Assembly: GCA_025455985.1 (NCBI GenBank)
Contig: JALOLM010000126.1
Location: 1-6,579 of the forward strand
Origin: Candidatus Nanopelagicales bacterium
GTDB lineage: Bacteria > Actinomycetota > Actinomycetes > S36-B12 > UBA10799
Reading direction: 5' to 3'
Length of the DNA stretch: 6,579 bases
The translations under genes and the position numbers were made by a program. This document shows positions 5,168 to 6,579 of this stretch, one piece after another (position 1 is the stretch's first letter; each line of letters begins with the position of its first letter). The notes below the pieces were generated by a model. The model saw only the letters and a list, made by a program, of their open reading frames with translations. It was not told the DNA's origin and made no database searches.

Positions 5168-6564
5168 CGTGTCTCGAACCCGAAAGCCGCGATCAGCGCG
5201 CCGACCGCGCACAGGCCTGCGGAGATCAGCTGGGCCGTGCGGAACCCGGACGCCAGACCGTCTCCTGAGGCTGCGATGCCGGCGGCCGCCGGTAGGACGG
5301 CGATCGCGATGAGCCCGGCCACCCGGGCCACGGCGTTGTTCACCCCGGAGGCGGTTCCGGACTGGTCAGGAGTCACCTCCAGCAGCGCGGCCGTCGTGAC
5401 CGGGGCGACCACCAGCACAAGCCCGAACGCGAAGACCAGCATGGCGGGCAGCAGCGTTGTGAAGTAGGAGTCACCGGGGCCGATCAGCGACAGCAAAGCC
5501 AGGCCCACCGCCATCACCAGCGGCCCGGCGGTGAGGAACCATCGGGGCCCCCACCGGCTGACCAGTCCCCCTACCCGGGAGCTGAGCAGGGCCAGGATCA
5601 CCGTGATCGGCAGCCCCGCGGCGCCTGCGGCCACGGCTGAGTAGCCCATCACGATCTGGACGTAGATGGTCACCAGGAACGTGGCCGCACTCAGAGCGCC
5701 GTACACCACGAACGTCACGAGGTTCGCGACGCTGAAACTCCTGATCCTGAACAGGCTCAACGGCACCATTGGGGGTGGTTGCCCCGTGTGGCCGCGCCGA
5801 GCCTCCAAGGCGATGAAGCCCGCGAGCAGCAAGACCCCGCTGCCGACCAGGATCCAGGTCAGGCCGCCAAGGCGCTGCGCTTCGATGAGCGGTCCCACCA
5901 CCAAGCCCAGGCCGATGGTCGCCAACCCGGCTCCAAGCAGGTCCAGTTGCGAGATCAGCGAGGCCGGCGTCCGGGTGCCGGGCGAATCCGGGACGGCCGA
6001 TCGGGCGAGCCAGACGGCGACAGCGGCCAGTGGCAGGTTGATCAGGAAGGCCACCCGCCACCCGGCCGGGAAGGCATCCACCAGCCCGCCGCCGACGAAG
6101 GGCCCGAGCGCGGTGAACACCCCGGAAAGGCCCGACCACGCCCCGATCGCCTTGCCCCGGTCGGCGCCGGCGAACTCGGAGTTCAGCAGGGCCAGTGAGG
6201 TCGGCACGAGCAGCGCCGCGAACACCCCTTGGAGCATGCGCGCGACCACCAGCGCGGCGATCGTCGGCGACAGGCCGCAGGCGACGCTGGCCAGCGCGAA
6301 CCCCACCGTTCCGAGGATGAAGACCCGGCGTTTGCCCAGCAGGTCGCCCAGCGCCCCGCCCACAAGAACCAACGCGCCAAGGGTCAGCAGGTAACCATCG
6401 AGCACCCACTGCATCCCCGCGAAGCCGCCGCCGAGGTCGTTGGCGATCTGCGGAGCGGCGACCGTCACGATCGTGGAGTCGAGGAAAGCCATCCCCGAAC
6501 CGACGACGCTTGCCGCCAGGGCCCGGCGCCCGGCGGGCGAGCCGAGGGCCAGGGTCATGGGCAC
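5146..6564 (-). CDS. MFS drug exporter, DHA2 (EmrB/QacA, 14-TM) family
   Basis: A 472-residue integral membrane proton-coupled exporter, the usual length for the 14-helix DHA2 drug:H+ antiporters. Family motifs are visible in order: LDSTIVTVAAPQIA (28-41, motif D1 with Asp29 in the first helix), a motif A region GALGDLLGKRR (70-80, Asp74), ARMLQG with motif B Arg109, and the motif C antiporter signature GPFVGGG (154-160) followed by GWRVAFLINLP. Substrate cannot be told from sequence; lipophilic cations or antibiotics are typical. On the - strand an in-frame TAG (6568-6570) lies just before the start, so translation begins at GTG 6564 or ATG 6558. No Shine-Dalgarno is seen before either. TAGCCT (6565-6570, - strand) sits exactly six bases before ATG 6558, which would suit a leaderless message beginning at that ATG. 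The gene converges on the SHOCT gene. A divergent or upstream regulator, if present, is outside the window. Confidence 0.88.
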   Translation of the reverse strand: MPMTLALGSPAGRRALAASVVGSGMAFLDSTIVTVAAPQIANDLGGGFAGMQWVLDGYLLTLGALVLVGGALGDLLGKRRVFILGTVGFALASVACGLSPTIAALVVARMLQGVFAALLVPTSLALLNSEFAGADRGKAIGAWSGLSGVFTALGPFVGGGLVDAFPAGWRVAFLINLPLAAVAVWLARSAVPDSPGTRTPASLISQLDLLGAGLATIGLGLVVGPLIEAQRLGGLTWILVGSGVLLLAGFIALEARRGHTGQPPPMVPLSLFRIRSFSVANLVTFVVYGALSAATFLVTIYVQIVMGYSAVAAGAAGLPITVILALLSSRVGGLVSRWGPRWFLTAGPLVMAVGLALLSLIGPGDSYFTTLLPAMLVFAFGLVLVVAPVTTAALLEVTPDQSGTASGVNNAVARVAGLIAIAVLPAAAGIAASGDGLASGFRTAQLISAGLCAVGALIAAFGFETRESAPRH

Positions 6565-6579
6565 AGGCTAGATGTCAAT

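Noticed and set aside
5471..6409. 312-residue - strand frame inside the MFS gene
   Set aside because: It is an out-of-frame reading of the same strand as the MFS gene, rich in Arg/Gly/Pro and lacking any domain; the MFS frame has all family motifs.
6573..6578. Perfect TTGACA (- strand) upstream of the MFS gene as a -35 box
   Set aside because: A -10 at 16-18 bases would fall inside the coding region and no TATAAT-like hexamer is there; the nearby TAGCCT is only two bases away, so the pair cannot form one promoter.

Overview
The window is GC-rich throughout and tightly packed. Several features point to an actinobacterium (Actinomycetota): ATGA/TGATG start-stop overlaps between genes, a mycobacterial-type uracil-DNA glycosylase motif (GQDPYPTPGH), a cydD/cydC pair with a divergent CydD signature loop, and a small two-membrane-segment protein with a C-terminal SHOCT helix pair. 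This lineage call is an inference from protein style and composition. The genus cannot be read from the sequence.

Layout. (1) 2-2711, + strand: the 3' end of cydD, complete cydC and complete ung form one run, with the two junctions overlapping in the same way (GTATGA). CydDC is the ABC exporter of cysteine/glutathione-type thiols needed to assemble cytochrome bd oxidase; ung is base-excision repair. (2) 2712-3034: 323 bases with no gene I can support. (3) 3035-3292, - strand: a small, extremely acidic protein (30 Asp/Glu, no Lys/Arg/His) made of two diverged 29-residue repeats and preceded by a near-perfect Shine-Dalgarno. I do not recognise its family. (4) 3403-4613, + strand: a two-gene operon of a thioredoxin-fold lipoprotein and a CcdA-type membrane electron carrier, resembling a DsbD system split over two genes. 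(5) 4745-5122, + strand: a PLDc_N-like/SHOCT small membrane protein with its own likely promoter. (6) 5146-6564, - strand: a complete DHA2-type (14-TM) major facilitator drug exporter convergent with the SHOCT gene. A 12-bp GC-rich hairpin at their junction contains the stop codon of the exporter gene in its loop.

How they fit. CydDC and the Trx/CcdA pair both deal with thiol/redox balance on the outer face of the membrane, so the left two thirds may be a respiratory/thiol-redox neighbourhood. This is inference from adjacency only. The most unusual items are the repeat-built acidic protein beside the redox operon, the His in place of the cis-Pro in the thioredoxin-fold lipoprotein together with its SPSAMEK linker repeats, and the coupling of ung to cydDC.
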